Origin: DATBFU01 sp035498405
GTDB lineage: Bacteria > Acidobacteriota > Thermoanaerobaculia > UBA5066 > Gp7-AA6
Length of the DNA stretch: 48,478 nucleotides
Assembly: GCA_035498405.1 (NCBI GenBank)
Contig: DATKAE010000105.1
Location: 1-48,478, forward strand
Direction: 5' to 3'
Part shown: in pieces, positions 32,177 through 40,902 of the stretch
Layout of the letters: the number at the start of each line of letters is the position of its first letter
How positions within the stretch are numbered: position 1 is the first letter of the stretch
Notes under the pieces: generated by a model
Seen by the model: the letters and a program-made list of their open reading frames with translations, nothing else
Told to the model about the DNA's origin: nothing
Database searches by the model: none
Made by a program: the position numbers and the translations under genes

Positions 32177-34123
32177 ATGAGCAGTCCTCTCCCGCTCTGG
32201 CTGATCCCGGCTCTGCCCCTGACGGGCTTCCTCGTGAACGGCTTGCTCGGCACGCGGCTCGGCAAGCGCTTCGTCAGTGTCATCGGCGTGGGGTCCGTGG
32301 GCGCCGCGACGCTGGTCGCTTACGGCCGCCTCCTCCCGTACCTGGCCGGCGATCACGCGCCCGTCGTCGAGCGCGTGACCGACTGGATCGCGGCCGGAGA
32401 CTTCGCGGCGGAGATCGCCTTCCGGCTCGATCCGCTCTCGGCCCTCATGCTCTCCTTCGTGACCTTCGTGGGCTTCCTGATCCACGTCTATTCGATCGGA
32501 TACATGCGGCACGACGAGAGCGACGCCGGTTACGCGCGGTTCTTCGCCTACCTGAATCTCTTCATGTTCTCGATGCTCACTCTCGTGCTGGCCCAGAACT
32601 TCCTGCTGATGTTCGTCGGGTGGGAGGGAGTGGGTCTCTGCTCCTACCTCTTGATCGGCTACTACTACGACCAGGAGTACGCGGCCGCGGCCGGACGGAA
32701 GGCCTTCGTCGTCAACCGAATCGGCGACTGGGGCTTCCTGCTCGGCATGTTCGGCCTGGTCTTCTACTTCGACACGCTCGACTATGACCGGATCTTCCGG
32801 ACCGCCGCCGCAGACCCCTCTCACTTCGCGCCGTTCGCGACTCTCGTCGCCTTCTGCTTGTTCCTGGGCGCCGTCGGCAAGAGCGCCCAGGTGCCCCTCT
32901 ATGTCTGGCTGCCGGACGCCATGGCCGGACCGACACCGGTCTCCGCGCTGATCCACGCCGCCACGATGGTCACCGCCGGCGTCTACATGGTGACCCGCTG
33001 CAACGTGATCTTCCGTCTCGCGCCCGACGCGATGCTCGTCGTGGCGATCGTCGGGTGCTTCACGGCGCTCTTCGCCGCGCTGATCGGAATGGCCCAGAAT
33101 GACATCAAGAAGGTCCTGGCCTACTCGACCGTTTCGCAGCTCGGATACATGTTCCTTGCCTGCGGCGTGGGTGCATTCACCGCGGGCATGTTCCACGTCC
33201 TGACGCACGCCTTTTTCAAGGCGTGCCTCTTCCTCGGAGCCGGGTCCGTCATGCATGCCATGGCCGGCGAGCTCGACATGCGCAAGATGGGCGGGCTCAA
33301 GTCGAAGCTGCCGATCACGTATCGGACCTTTCTGATCGCCTCCCTGACGATCGCGGGCATCCCGCCGCTCGCGGCCTTCTTCTCCAAGGACGCGATCCTC
33401 GCCGCCGCGTACGGAGCGGGCGGAACGATCGCCAAGATTCTCTGGGCGGTCGGCCTCTTCACCGCGGGCCTGACCGCGTTCTACATGTTCCGACTCGTCT
33501 CACAGACGTTCGAGGGGAGCTTCCGCGGCACGCCCGAGCAGGAGCACCACCTACACGAGTCGCCGGCCTCGATGACCGCGCCCCTGGTGATCCTCGCCGC
33601 CCTTTCGGCCGTCGGCGGCTTCTTGGGGGTGCCGCCTGCCCTGGGCGGCAGCGACCGGTTCGCCGAGTTCCTCGCGCCCATCCTGCTGCCGCTCTCGAAC
33701 GCCCCCGAGCGCTCCGAGGCGGCGCTCCCCCACGCGACGGAGTGGGTACTCATGGCCGCCTCGGTCGCCGTCGCCGTCGGGGGAGTTCTTCTCGCCTGGA
33801 AGTGGTACGCCAAGGAGGGCGGGCGCGTCCCGGAGAGGTTCGCCTCATCCTTCCCCTCGACCTACGCCCTGGTCGCCGAGAAGTTCCGGGTCGACGAGCT
33901 TTACGACGCACTCATCATTCACCCGTTCACGGTCTTGGCCCGCTTCTGCTGGAAGGTGATCGACGTGCTGATCATCGACGGCATCTTGAACGCGGGGGCC
34001 TTCCTGGTGGAACTGGCGGGCGACCTCCTGCGCTTCCTGCAGACTGGCAACGTCCGCAACTATGCGCTCTCCTTCCTGCTGGGTGTCGTGGCCCTGATGC
34101 TGATCGTGATGGGGAGCTGGTGA
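32177..34123 (+). CDS. nuoL: NADH-quinone oxidoreductase subunit L
   Basis: This 648-residue antiporter-like subunit has the core VGWEGVGLCSYLLIGYYY, VNRIGDWGFLLGMF, WLPDAMAGPTPVSALIHAAT and NDIKKVLAYSTVSQLGYM. Key Glu and Lys residues of the proton channels are present in these motifs. The C-terminal lateral helix and last membrane segment are present (LRFLQTGNVRNYALSFLLGV). The stop shares one base with the nuoM ATG. Confidence 0.97.
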   Translation: MSSPLPLWLIPALPLTGFLVNGLLGTRLGKRFVSVIGVGSVGAATLVAYGRLLPYLAGDHAPVVERVTDWIAAGDFAAEIAFRLDPLSALMLSFVTFVGFLIHVYSIGYMRHDESDAGYARFFAYLNLFMFSMLTLVLAQNFLLMFVGWEGVGLCSYLLIGYYYDQEYAAAAGRKAFVVNRIGDWGFLLGMFGLVFYFDTLDYDRIFRTAAADPSHFAPFATLVAFCLFLGAVGKSAQVPLYVWLPDAMAGPTPVSALIHAATMVTAGVYMVTRCNVIFRLAPDAMLVVAIVGCFTALFAALIGMAQNDIKKVLAYSTVSQLGYMFLACGVGAFTAGMFHVLTHAFFKACLFLGAGSVMHAMAGELDMRKMGGLKSKLPITYRTFLIASLTIAGIPPLAAFFSKDAILAAAYGAGGTIAKILWAVGLFTAGLTAFYMFRLVSQTFEGSFRGTPEQEHHLHESPASMTAPLVILAALSAVGGFLGVPPALGGSDRFAEFLAPILLPLSNAPERSEAALPHATEWVLMAASVAVAVGGVLLAWKWYAKEGGRVPERFASSFPSTYALVAEKFRVDELYDALIIHPFTVLARFCWKVIDVLIIDGILNAGAFLVELAGDLLRFLQTGNVRNYALSFLLGVVALMLIVMGSW

Positions 34124-35748
34124 TGGGCGGCTGGCTCGAAAACCATCTGCTCTCGGTCATCATCTTTCTTCCCACGGCCGGAGCGGTGCTGGTGGCCTTC
34201 TTGCCTGCCTCGGCGCCGCGCGCCGCGAAGTCGTTCGCCCTGGCCGTGGCGACCCTCGATCTGCTGGTCTCCCTCCCCCTCTGGACGCGTTTTACGACCG
34301 CCGCGGCCGGCTTCCAGTTCACCGAGAACGTCGACTGGATCCCGGCCATCGGCATCTCCTACGCCCTCGGCATCGATGGCCTCTCCCTCGTGCTCATCCT
34401 TCTGACGACACTGCTGACGCCCGTCGCGTTGCTGTTTTCCCTGACACACGTCGAGAAGCAGGTTCGCGGCTTCTCGATCGCCTTCCTGCTGCTGGAGACC
34501 GGAATGCTCGGCAGCCTCGCCGCGCTCGACCTCGCGGTCTTCTACGTCTTCTGGGAGGTCATGCTCGTTCCGATGTATTTCATCATCGGCATTTGGGGCG
34601 GCACCCGCCGCATCTACGCGGCGATGAAGTTCTTCCTCTTCACGATGGCGGGAAGCCTGCTGATGTTTCTCGCCATCCTGTATCTTGCCGTCCGCCACCA
34701 TGCGGTGACGGGCGGCTGGTCGTTCCGGCTAGAAGACCTCGCGACGTTGAGTCTGCCGGCCCGCGTTCAAGCCATTCTCTTCTTTGCCTTCGCCCTGGCC
34801 TTTGCGATCAAAGTCCCCGTCTTCCCCCTCCACACGTGGCTCCCCGACGCGCACACGGAAGCGCCGACGGCCGGATCGATCATCCTGGCCGGCGTCCTGT
34901 TGAAGCTCGGCGTCTACGGCTACCTGCGCTTCGGCCTCTCGCTCTTCCCCGAGGCGGCGCTCCGATATGCGCCGTGGGTGGGCCTCCTGGGAGTCATCGG
35001 CGTGATTTACGGAGCGCTCGTCGCCTTCCCGCAAAAGGACATGAAGCGCCTGGTCGCCTACTCCTCGGTGTCCCATTTGGGGCTGGTCGTCGTGGGGATC
35101 GGGGCCTTCACGTCGGTGTCTCTCTCGGGCTCGATTCTGCAGATGATCAACCACGGCCTCTCGACCGGGGCGCTCTTTCTGTTGGTTGGGGTGCTCTATG
35201 AGCGGCGGCACACCCGAGAAATCGAAGCCTACGGTGGAATCGCCGGGGTCATGCCGGTCACGACGGCCCTCTTTCTCGTGGCGACCTTCTCGTCCATCGG
35301 GCTGCCGGGCTTGAACGGTTTCGTCGGCGAGTTCTTGATCCTCCTCGGAACCTGGACCTCGCCCCACCGCTGGTGGTCGGTTCTCGCCGCCACCGGAGTG
35401 ATCCTCTCGGCCGTCTACATGCTCACGCTCGTCCAGCGCGTCTTCTGGAATCCGCTGGTGCACGAGGAGAACCGCAAGCTCCCGGAGATCCGCCCGAGCG
35501 AACTCCTGGCCGCGGCCGTGCTCGTGGCCGGCATGGTCTGGATCGGGGTCCGGCCGAACGATCTCTTGAGCCGATTGGCCCCGACCGTCGAGGCGATTCG
35601 GGCGGATGTCTTGGAAAAGACGCTCGGAGCGTCGAGCGAAGGCCGCACGGGAGCCTCCCGGCGTCGGCCGGCGGACCCTCGACCCGATCGGCGCGCGCCG
35701 GCCGCCCGCCCCGGGCTCGAGCCGGCGAAAACGGCGGCGGCCCGATGA
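34123..35748 (+). CDS. nuoM: NADH-quinone oxidoreductase subunit M
   Basis: This 541-residue antiporter-like subunit shows FYVFWEVMLVPMYFIIGIWG with the key Glu, HTWLPDAHTEAPTAGSIILA, KDMKRLVAYSSVSHLGLVV and GLPGLNGFVGEFLIL. The C-terminus carries about 45 extra hydrophilic residues rich in Arg, Ala and Pro, which look disordered. ATG at 34123 is preferred over GTG at 34120. Stop overlaps nuoN in ATGA. Confidence 0.96.
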   Translation: MGGWLENHLLSVIIFLPTAGAVLVAFLPASAPRAAKSFALAVATLDLLVSLPLWTRFTTAAAGFQFTENVDWIPAIGISYALGIDGLSLVLILLTTLLTPVALLFSLTHVEKQVRGFSIAFLLLETGMLGSLAALDLAVFYVFWEVMLVPMYFIIGIWGGTRRIYAAMKFFLFTMAGSLLMFLAILYLAVRHHAVTGGWSFRLEDLATLSLPARVQAILFFAFALAFAIKVPVFPLHTWLPDAHTEAPTAGSIILAGVLLKLGVYGYLRFGLSLFPEAALRYAPWVGLLGVIGVIYGALVAFPQKDMKRLVAYSSVSHLGLVVVGIGAFTSVSLSGSILQMINHGLSTGALFLLVGVLYERRHTREIEAYGGIAGVMPVTTALFLVATFSSIGLPGLNGFVGEFLILLGTWTSPHRWWSVLAATGVILSAVYMLTLVQRVFWNPLVHEENRKLPEIRPSELLAAAVLVAGMVWIGVRPNDLLSRLAPTVEAIRADVLEKTLGASSEGRTGASRRRPADPRPDRRAPAARPGLEPAKTAAAR

Positions 35749-37190
35749 TCGCCTTCGGCCCCGCCGAGCTCGCTGCCTCGGCACCCGAGATCACGCTCGC
35801 GGCGGCGGGCGCACTCCTCATCCTGCTCGAGGCCTTCGCGCCACGAGCCCGCCGCTGGTTTGCGACGCTGGCGCTCGCGGCCGTCGCGGTGTCCGTCTAC
35901 TTCCTCGATCGCGCTCCGCTCGGCTCCTGGTTTGGCGGCCGCCTCGAGACCTCCGCCCTGACCTCGCTCGTCGGTCTCTTCCTGGGGGCGACCGCGGTCA
36001 TCGCCATCCTCGTGGCCAAGCCATACCTGCAGCGGGCCGGCGAAGAGAAGGGAGAGTTCTACGCCCTGCTGCTCTGGGGACACCTGGGAGTCCTTCTCAT
36101 GGTCCGTGGGCTCGACCTGCTCGTCGTTTTCATCGGGCTCGAAACCCTTTCGCTGTCCTTCTACGTTCTCGCCGCCTTCTTCCGCAGGGTCCTCGCCTCC
36201 TCCGAGGCGGGCCTCAAGTACTTCCTGACCGGGGCGTTCGGATCGGCGTTCACGCTCTACGGAATTGCCTTGCTCTTTGGCAAGAGCGGGAGCCTGCGCA
36301 TTTCCTCCCTCTCGCAGGTCGAACTGGGCACCGATCCGGTCGTGATTCTCGGCCTGCTTCTGCTGCTCGCCGGGTTCGGCTTCAAGATGTCGCTGGCCCC
36401 CTTCCACGCGTGGGCGCCCGATGTCTATCAAGGCATGCCGACGCCGGCCGTGGCGTACCTGTCCGTGGCTCCCAAGGGAGCGAGCGTCATCGTGCTCTAC
36501 CGCGTTCTGACCGCGGTCTTCCAGGGCAGCCTCCCCGGCCGCCTCCAGGCGGGCGTCGCGGCTCTGGCGATTCTCTCCATGACGCTCGGCAACGTCGTTG
36601 CTCTGGCGCAGCGCGACATCAAGCGGCTTCTCGCCTACTCCGGAATCGCTCACATGGGCTACATCACCATCACGCTCGCGGTGTTCGGCCGCAACGCCTT
36701 CGCGGCGGCCATCCTCTACCTTTTCGCCTACCTCGTCTCCAACGCCGGCGCCTTCGCAGCCGTCGCCTCGCTCTACCGCGACGAGACGCGGCCCCATCCC
36801 ATCGGGCTGCTCGCGGGCGAGGGTCGTCGCGCGCCTTTCGCCTCCGGCGTGCTCGCGTTGTGCCTGTTCTCGCTGGCGGGAATCCCGGCGACCGCGGGGT
36901 TCATCGGAAAGTTCTTCGTCTTCGGCTCCGCGATCGAACGCGGCCTCTACGCGCTCGCGGTGATCGGAGTCCTGAACAGCCTGGTGTCGATCGGCTACTA
37001 CCTGAAGGTCGTCTACATCCTCTACATGCGGGACACCGTCGAGCCGCAAGGCCCCCCCGCGCTCGGGGCTTCGGACGGTCTGGCCCTGGCCCTGTGCGCC
37101 GCCGGAATCCTGATTCTGGGAATCTTTCCGTCCTCGCTCTGGAACCTGGCAAGGCAAGCCGCCGAGTCGCTCCCGTTCTTCGGCCCGTGA
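35745..37190 (+). CDS. nuoN: NADH-quinone oxidoreductase subunit N
   Basis: This 481-residue antiporter-like subunit has FIGLETLSLSFYVLAAF, SEAGLKYFLTGAFGSAFTLY, FHAWAPDVYQGMPTPAVAYL and QRDIKRLLAYSGIAHMGYI, all NuoN motifs. About fourteen helices are visible. It ends the nuo operon; glutamate dehydrogenase starts 52 bases later and may share the transcript, since no hairpin terminator is seen. Confidence 0.97.
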   Translation: MIAFGPAELAASAPEITLAAAGALLILLEAFAPRARRWFATLALAAVAVSVYFLDRAPLGSWFGGRLETSALTSLVGLFLGATAVIAILVAKPYLQRAGEEKGEFYALLLWGHLGVLLMVRGLDLLVVFIGLETLSLSFYVLAAFFRRVLASSEAGLKYFLTGAFGSAFTLYGIALLFGKSGSLRISSLSQVELGTDPVVILGLLLLLAGFGFKMSLAPFHAWAPDVYQGMPTPAVAYLSVAPKGASVIVLYRVLTAVFQGSLPGRLQAGVAALAILSMTLGNVVALAQRDIKRLLAYSGIAHMGYITITLAVFGRNAFAAAILYLFAYLVSNAGAFAAVASLYRDETRPHPIGLLAGEGRRAPFASGVLALCLFSLAGIPATAGFIGKFFVFGSAIERGLYALAVIGVLNSLVSIGYYLKVVYILYMRDTVEPQGPPALGASDGLALALCAAGILILGIFPSSLWNLARQAAESLPFFGP

Positions 37191-37228
37191 GAAGCCGGCC
37201 GTAGGACGTCCGAGTCGAGATCGGCCAC

Positions 37229-37235
37229 AAAGGAG
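37229..37235 (+). promoter_or_regulatory. Strong ribosome binding site for glutamate dehydrogenase
   Basis: AAAGGAG seven bases before ATG at 37243 is one of the best Shine-Dalgarno matches in the window and fixes the start. Most neighbouring genes rely on overlap coupling instead. Confidence 0.75.
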
Positions 37236-37242
37236 AAGCCGC

Positions 37243-38553
37243 ATGTCCGCAAAGCCCAAGCCTGCGACCCGGCCCGACCCCCGCCCGACGGCTCCGTCCT
37301 CCGCTTCCCTCGAGGATCTCAATCCCTTTCACTTCGCACGACGGCAGTTCGAGCGCGCCGCCGACCACCTCGGCCTCGACGCAGGAACGCGCGAAGTGTT
37401 GGGGAACCCGAAGCGCCAGCTGGTCGTGTCGATTCCGGTGAAGATGGACAACGGCTCGATCCGTGTGTTCCAGGGATACCGCGTCCAGCACTCGATTTCC
37501 CGCGGCCCCTCCAAGGGAGGCATCCGCTACCACCCGGGCGTCACGCTGGACGAAGTCAAAGCCCTGGCCATGTGGATGACCTGGAAGTGCGCGGTCGTGA
37601 ACATTCCGTTCGGCGGCGCCAAGGGCGGGATCACCGTCGATCCCAAGAGTCTCTCTCTGGCCGAGAACGAGCGGATGACTCGCCGGTTCACGTCGGAAAT
37701 CTCGATCCTGCTCGGGCCCGACCGGGACATTCCGGCGCCCGACGTCTACACCAACTCACAGACGATGGCCTGGATGATGGACACCTACTCCATGACGAAG
37801 GGTTACTCGACGCTCGGCGTGGTCACCGGCAAGCCGCTCTCGGTAGGCGGCTCGGCCGGGAGAAACGAAGCAACGGCGGAAGGCTGCTACGTCGCCATCG
37901 AGGAGGCCGCCAGAAGGCTCTCCCTGCCCCTGAAGGGCGCGACGGCCGCGGTGCAGGGGTTCGGAAACGCCGGCTCGTTCGTGGCGAAGTTTCTGGACGA
38001 AGCGGGCGTCCGCGTGGTCGCCGTCTCGGACACTCAAGGCGGCATCCATCAAAAGAAGGGTCTTTCCGTACAAGACCTCTTTGCCACCAAAGAGAGAAAA
38101 GGCACGGTCACGGCTTCCAAGGGCGACCGCATCTCGAACGAGGAGCTGCTGGAGCTGCCGGTCGACATCGTGGTTCCGGCCGCCCTCGAGGGTGTCATCA
38201 CGCGGAAGAATGCCTCGCGCATCAAGGCCCGGATCGTCGCGGAGGCCGCCAACGGTCCGACGACCCCTGACGCCGACGACGTCCTACACAAGAAGGGCAC
38301 CGTGGTCATCCCCGATATCCTCGCCAACGCGGGGGGAGTCACGGTCTCCTATTTCGAGTGGGTCCAGGACCTGTATTCGTTCTTCTGGGATCCGGACATG
38401 GTCCGCAACCAGCTGCAGAGAACGATCCGCCGGGCCTATGCCGACGTCGAAGCAACGGCTCGAAAACACGACACGGACTTGCGCACCGGCGCCTTGGTCT
38501 TGGCCGTGAACCGTGTCGAGGAAGCCACCCGGATTCGGGGCATTTTCCCGTAA
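37243..38553 (+). CDS. Glutamate dehydrogenase (Glu/Leu/Phe/Val family)
   Basis: This 436-residue enzyme interconverts glutamate and 2-oxoglutarate plus ammonia. Lys91 (SKGGIRYHP), Lys115 (TWKCAVVNIPFGG) and the catalytic Lys127 (FGGAKGG) are present, as is Asp167 in DIPAPDVYT. The nucleotide fold has VQGFGNAGSF at about residues 237-246, and the C-terminus the usual GGVTVSYFEWVQD. The length and motifs fit the hexameric bacterial/archaeal class. The first ~20 residues are Pro/Lys-rich and extra. Cofactor preference cannot be read with confidence. Placement behind complex I would feed NADH to it if the enzyme is NAD-linked. Confidence 0.95.
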   Translation: MSAKPKPATRPDPRPTAPSSASLEDLNPFHFARRQFERAADHLGLDAGTREVLGNPKRQLVVSIPVKMDNGSIRVFQGYRVQHSISRGPSKGGIRYHPGVTLDEVKALAMWMTWKCAVVNIPFGGAKGGITVDPKSLSLAENERMTRRFTSEISILLGPDRDIPAPDVYTNSQTMAWMMDTYSMTKGYSTLGVVTGKPLSVGGSAGRNEATAEGCYVAIEEAARRLSLPLKGATAAVQGFGNAGSFVAKFLDEAGVRVVAVSDTQGGIHQKKGLSVQDLFATKERKGTVTASKGDRISNEELLELPVDIVVPAALEGVITRKNASRIKARIVAEAANGPTTPDADDVLHKKGTVVIPDILANAGGVTVSYFEWVQDLYSFFWDPDMVRNQLQRTIRRAYADVEATARKHDTDLRTGALVLAVNRVEEATRIRGIFP

Positions 38554-38627
38554 GACGCGCCATGGGACGACCGGGCAGGGGGCGACAGACCGCTTCGCTC
38601 CCCTCCCTGTGGCAGAATTCCTCCGAT

Positions 38628-39302
38628 ATGGAGCGCGAATCGACGGCACCGAGGCCTCGCGCGCCCTGGGTGGCCGAGCGCGTCGCCTGGGCGATCGGGA
38701 TCGTCTGCCTCGTCGTCTATGCCGCCTTCCGAATCGCGGGAGCCGTCGGCACGAGGCACGAGCTCAAACGTTTCGAGGGCCTGCGCACCTCGCGGGAGCG
38801 GGAGCCGATTCGATTCGAACAGAAAGCCCCGGATCAGAGTCTCTGGTCTCCCGAGCGCATCCGGGCCTGGCAAGCAAGTCTGCAGCAGCAGCCCGCCCTG
38901 CCGCTCGCGGTCCTGAGAATCCCGAAGATCCGACTCGAGGTCCCCGTCCTCGACGGCACCGACGACTGGACGCTCAACCGCGCCGTCGGCCGCATCGCCG
39001 GAACCGCGCGGGCCGGAGGCCCCGGCAATCTCGGTATCGCCGGCCACCGGGACGGCTTTTTCCGAAGCCTCAAGGACCTCGTCGCCGGAGATACGCTCGA
39101 GCTCGAAACCTATGGTGGCAAAGACACTTACGTTGTGGAGAAAGTCTGGATCGTGGGTCCTGAGGACGTATCCGTTCTCGACTCGACACCCGTTCCGTCG
39201 GTGACGCTCGTGACGTGCTACCCCTTCTATTTCGTCGGGTCGGCGCCCGAGCGATACATCGTCCGTGCCGTCCGGCACGATGGCACAGCCAGCCATTCTT
39301 GA
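38628..39302 (+). CDS. Class D-like sortase
   Basis: This 224-residue transpeptidase has one N-terminal membrane helix (WAIGIVCLVVYAAFRIAG) and a sortase beta-barrel. RIPKIRLEVPVLDGTDDWTL and GPGNLGIAGHRDGFF resemble class D sortases; catalytic residues are His140, Cys197 in LVTCYPFYFVG and Arg209 in APERYIVRA. ATG at 38628 is the start that leaves a short cytoplasmic tail before the helix. Sortases cleave LPXTG-type signals and join the protein to an amino group, usually on peptidoglycan. The gene immediately downstream encodes a protein with LPKTG, a natural substrate. Occurrence with diderm genes means attachment would be inside the outer membrane unless the target is exposed otherwise. 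Confidence 0.92.
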   Translation: MERESTAPRPRAPWVAERVAWAIGIVCLVVYAAFRIAGAVGTRHELKRFEGLRTSREREPIRFEQKAPDQSLWSPERIRAWQASLQQQPALPLAVLRIPKIRLEVPVLDGTDDWTLNRAVGRIAGTARAGGPGNLGIAGHRDGFFRSLKDLVAGDTLELETYGGKDTYVVEKVWIVGPEDVSVLDSTPVPSVTLVTCYPFYFVGSAPERYIVRAVRHDGTASHS

Positions 39303-39327
39303 TATAGTCCGCCGCTCAGGAAATAAA
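39299..39327 (+). promoter_or_regulatory. Candidate promoter for the sortase substrate
   Basis: TTGATA at 39299-39304 and AATAAA at 39322-39327 are separated by 17 bases and match the sigma-70 consensus at five and four of six positions. The -35 overlaps the sortase stop codon. A strong purine-rich ribosome site (GAGAGGAGG, 39344-39352) precedes ATG at 39363. This would let the substrate be made in excess over the sortase. Confidence 0.42.
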
Positions 39328-39362
39328 GCGCCGGTTCAAATAAGAGAGGAGGCAGGGAGAGT

Positions 39363-40100
39363 ATGTCTAGGAGGGTATTGGGGATCGTTTCTTCGTTTCT
39401 CTTGATGGCGGGAATCGCGGCAGCTCAGGCGCCGGCCGGATCCACGACGACGTCGACGAGGCAGGTCAAGTTCGAGGTCGTCTCGGTAGACGGTAACACG
39501 GTGGTTTGGAGGAATGAGGCAGGCGAAACAAAAGAGTTCAAGGCTCCCGCCGGTTTCATGGTCAACGTCGACGGCAAGGACATGCCCGTCAGCGACCTGC
39601 AGCCCGGCATGAAGGGAACGGCGACTGTCACGACGACGACGAAGATGACCCCCGTCACCGTAACGGATGTCAAGAACGGCAAGGTGATGGCCAAGGCTGG
39701 AAACGCGATCATCGTGCAGATGGCCGACGGCAAGATGCGGCAGTTCACCCAGCAGGACGTCCAGAAGCGGAACGCCAAGATCTACAAGGACGGCCAGCAG
39801 ATTGAGCTCTCGCAGCTGCAGGTCGGCGACAACATGAGTGCCACCATCGTCACCGAGGGTGAGCCGAAGATCGTGACGACGAATCAGGTCAAGGCGATGG
39901 CCCATTCGGCGCCGAAGCCCGCTCCGGCTGCAGCCCCGGCCCCGGCTCCGGCTCCCGCGGCGGAGCCCGCTCCGGCCCCGGCTCCGGCCAAGAAGCTTCC
40001 CAAGACTGGCAGCGAGCTCCCGCTCGTTGGCTTGCTCGGCGGACTCTCGCTTGCGGCCGGCTATGGCCTGACGCGCCTGCGGCGCTCCCTCGCCAGATAG
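39363..40100 (+). CDS. Secreted LPKTG protein with two internal repeats, putative sortase substrate
   Basis: The protein has 245 residues. A signal peptide (VLGIVSSFLLMAGIAAAQA) is followed by two similar modules of about 70 residues (roughly 35-108 and 111-180): GNTVVWRNEAGETKEF matches GNAIIVQMADGKMRQF, and DGKDMPVSDLQPGMKGTATV matches DGQQIELSQLQVGDNMSATI. An Ala-Pro spacer covers about 183-210. The C-terminus is a full sorting signal: LPKTG at 212-216, a hydrophobic segment (LPLVGLLGGLSLAAGYGL) and an Arg-rich tail (TRLRRSLAR). The module function is unknown. Position directly after the sortase and the complete tripartite signal make it a likely substrate. Confidence 0.88.
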   Translation: MSRRVLGIVSSFLLMAGIAAAQAPAGSTTTSTRQVKFEVVSVDGNTVVWRNEAGETKEFKAPAGFMVNVDGKDMPVSDLQPGMKGTATVTTTTKMTPVTVTDVKNGKVMAKAGNAIIVQMADGKMRQFTQQDVQKRNAKIYKDGQQIELSQLQVGDNMSATIVTEGEPKIVTTNQVKAMAHSAPKPAPAAAPAPAPAPAAEPAPAPAPAKKLPKTGSELPLVGLLGGLSLAAGYGLTRLRRSLAR

Positions 40101-40128
40101 CCTTTACTGGGTTACCCCCGGTAGATCC

Positions 40129-40166
40129 GGCCGCGCCCGCCCGATGCGGGCGCGGCCTTTGTTTTT
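40129..40166 (+). terminator. Intrinsic terminator after the sortase substrate gene
   Basis: GGCCGCGCCCGC at 40129-40140 pairs perfectly over 12 bases with GCGGGCGCGGCC at 40146-40157 around a CCGAT loop and is followed by TTTGTTTTT. It ends the sortase unit 28 bases after the stop codon. The opposite strand has no T-run after the stem, so it does not clearly stop the convergent gene. Confidence 0.92.
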
Positions 40167-40167
40167 C

Positions 40168-40902
40168 CTAGCCGTTCTGGCGGATCAGGATCGCGCGAAC
40201 CGGCGAGGCGTCGAGCCGCTGAAAGGACAACGGCACGGCGACCAGTCCGTAGTCTCCCGGTTCGACGCTCTGGAGCCGCAGCCCCTCGAGGAGCGCCACG
40301 CCGCGAGAGAGTAGCGTCCGATGAACGGGCAAGTCCTCGGCGTCCATCGGGTCGATGGAAGCGGCATCCGTCCCGACCAGGAGCGCCCCCCTTTCGGCTA
40401 GTCGCACCGCGGCGAGCGGCGAGAGGAAGGTGCGGCCCTCCGTCCGGAAGAGCACCCGCGGCACGCCGATCGCGCGCGGGGGGAGCGAATCGGCCCCCAC
40501 CTCGCCCTCGCCGGGCAGAAGCACGACACGGGCCGGTCCGACGAAGGGGTGCAGGGAGAGCCCACCGACCGGAATTCCGTCCCTCAGGACATGCGCCGGC
40601 GCGTCGACGTGAGTGCCCAGGTGAGCACTCATCGTGAAGCAGGTCGACTCGTAGGAAGACCCTTCGTTCAGGCTCGAGGTGCTTCGGAAGCTGAACGGTA
40701 CGTCGCCCTGCCAGACCGGGGTGCGCTCCCCGATTGGCTGCGAGACGTCGAAAATCTCGAAGCCGCGGGAGATCGGGCGGCGCTTGGCGCTCGCTATCTC
40801 ATTCTTCGAACGGTCTTCTTTTCGGCGTAGCGCTCGGCGACGTGCGGATCGTACCCGCGGTGTCGCGGATGGAGCGCGACGTCTCGATACTCGGCGTCGC
40901 AT
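40168..40902 (-). CDS. Cyclase-family (kynurenine formamidase-like) metal hydrolase; start uncertain
   Basis: The conserved part begins EIFDVSQPIGERTPVWQGD and has the metal motif SAHLGTHVDAPAH, then VLFRTEGR, ALLVGTDAASIDPM, HRTLLSRGVALLEGLRL and GDYGLVAVPLSFQRLDASPVRAI. These define the cyclase / arylformamidase KynB-like family, metal-dependent amide or ester hydrolases. The start is a problem: no ATG, GTG or TTG lies close before the conserved part. The nearest in-frame ATG (40902) would add an Arg-rich lead and overlap the zinc-ribbon gene by over 100 bases. A non-standard ATC or ATT start near 40760 or a sequence error is possible. Biochemical substrate unknown. Confidence 0.8.
   Translation of the reverse strand: MRRRVSRRRAPSATPRVRSARRRALRRKEDRSKNEIASAKRRPISRGFEIFDVSQPIGERTPVWQGDVPFSFRSTSSLNEGSSYESTCFTMSAHLGTHVDAPAHVLRDGIPVGGLSLHPFVGPARVVLLPGEGEVGADSLPPRAIGVPRVLFRTEGRTFLSPLAAVRLAERGALLVGTDAASIDPMDAEDLPVHRTLLSRGVALLEGLRLQSVEPGDYGLVAVPLSFQRLDASPVRAILIRQNG

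Noticed and set aside
35415..37322. Very long minus-strand frame (635 codons) opposite nuoN
   Set aside because: The plus strand encodes a clear NuoN with all family motifs. The minus frame is Arg/Glu/Gly-rich and has no fold-like pattern, as expected opposite GC-rich membrane-protein genes.
39920..40000. Repetitive Ala-Pro coding stretch as a microsatellite or tandem repeat
   Set aside because: It is a protein spacer before the LPKTG signal with varied codons, not an exact DNA repeat.
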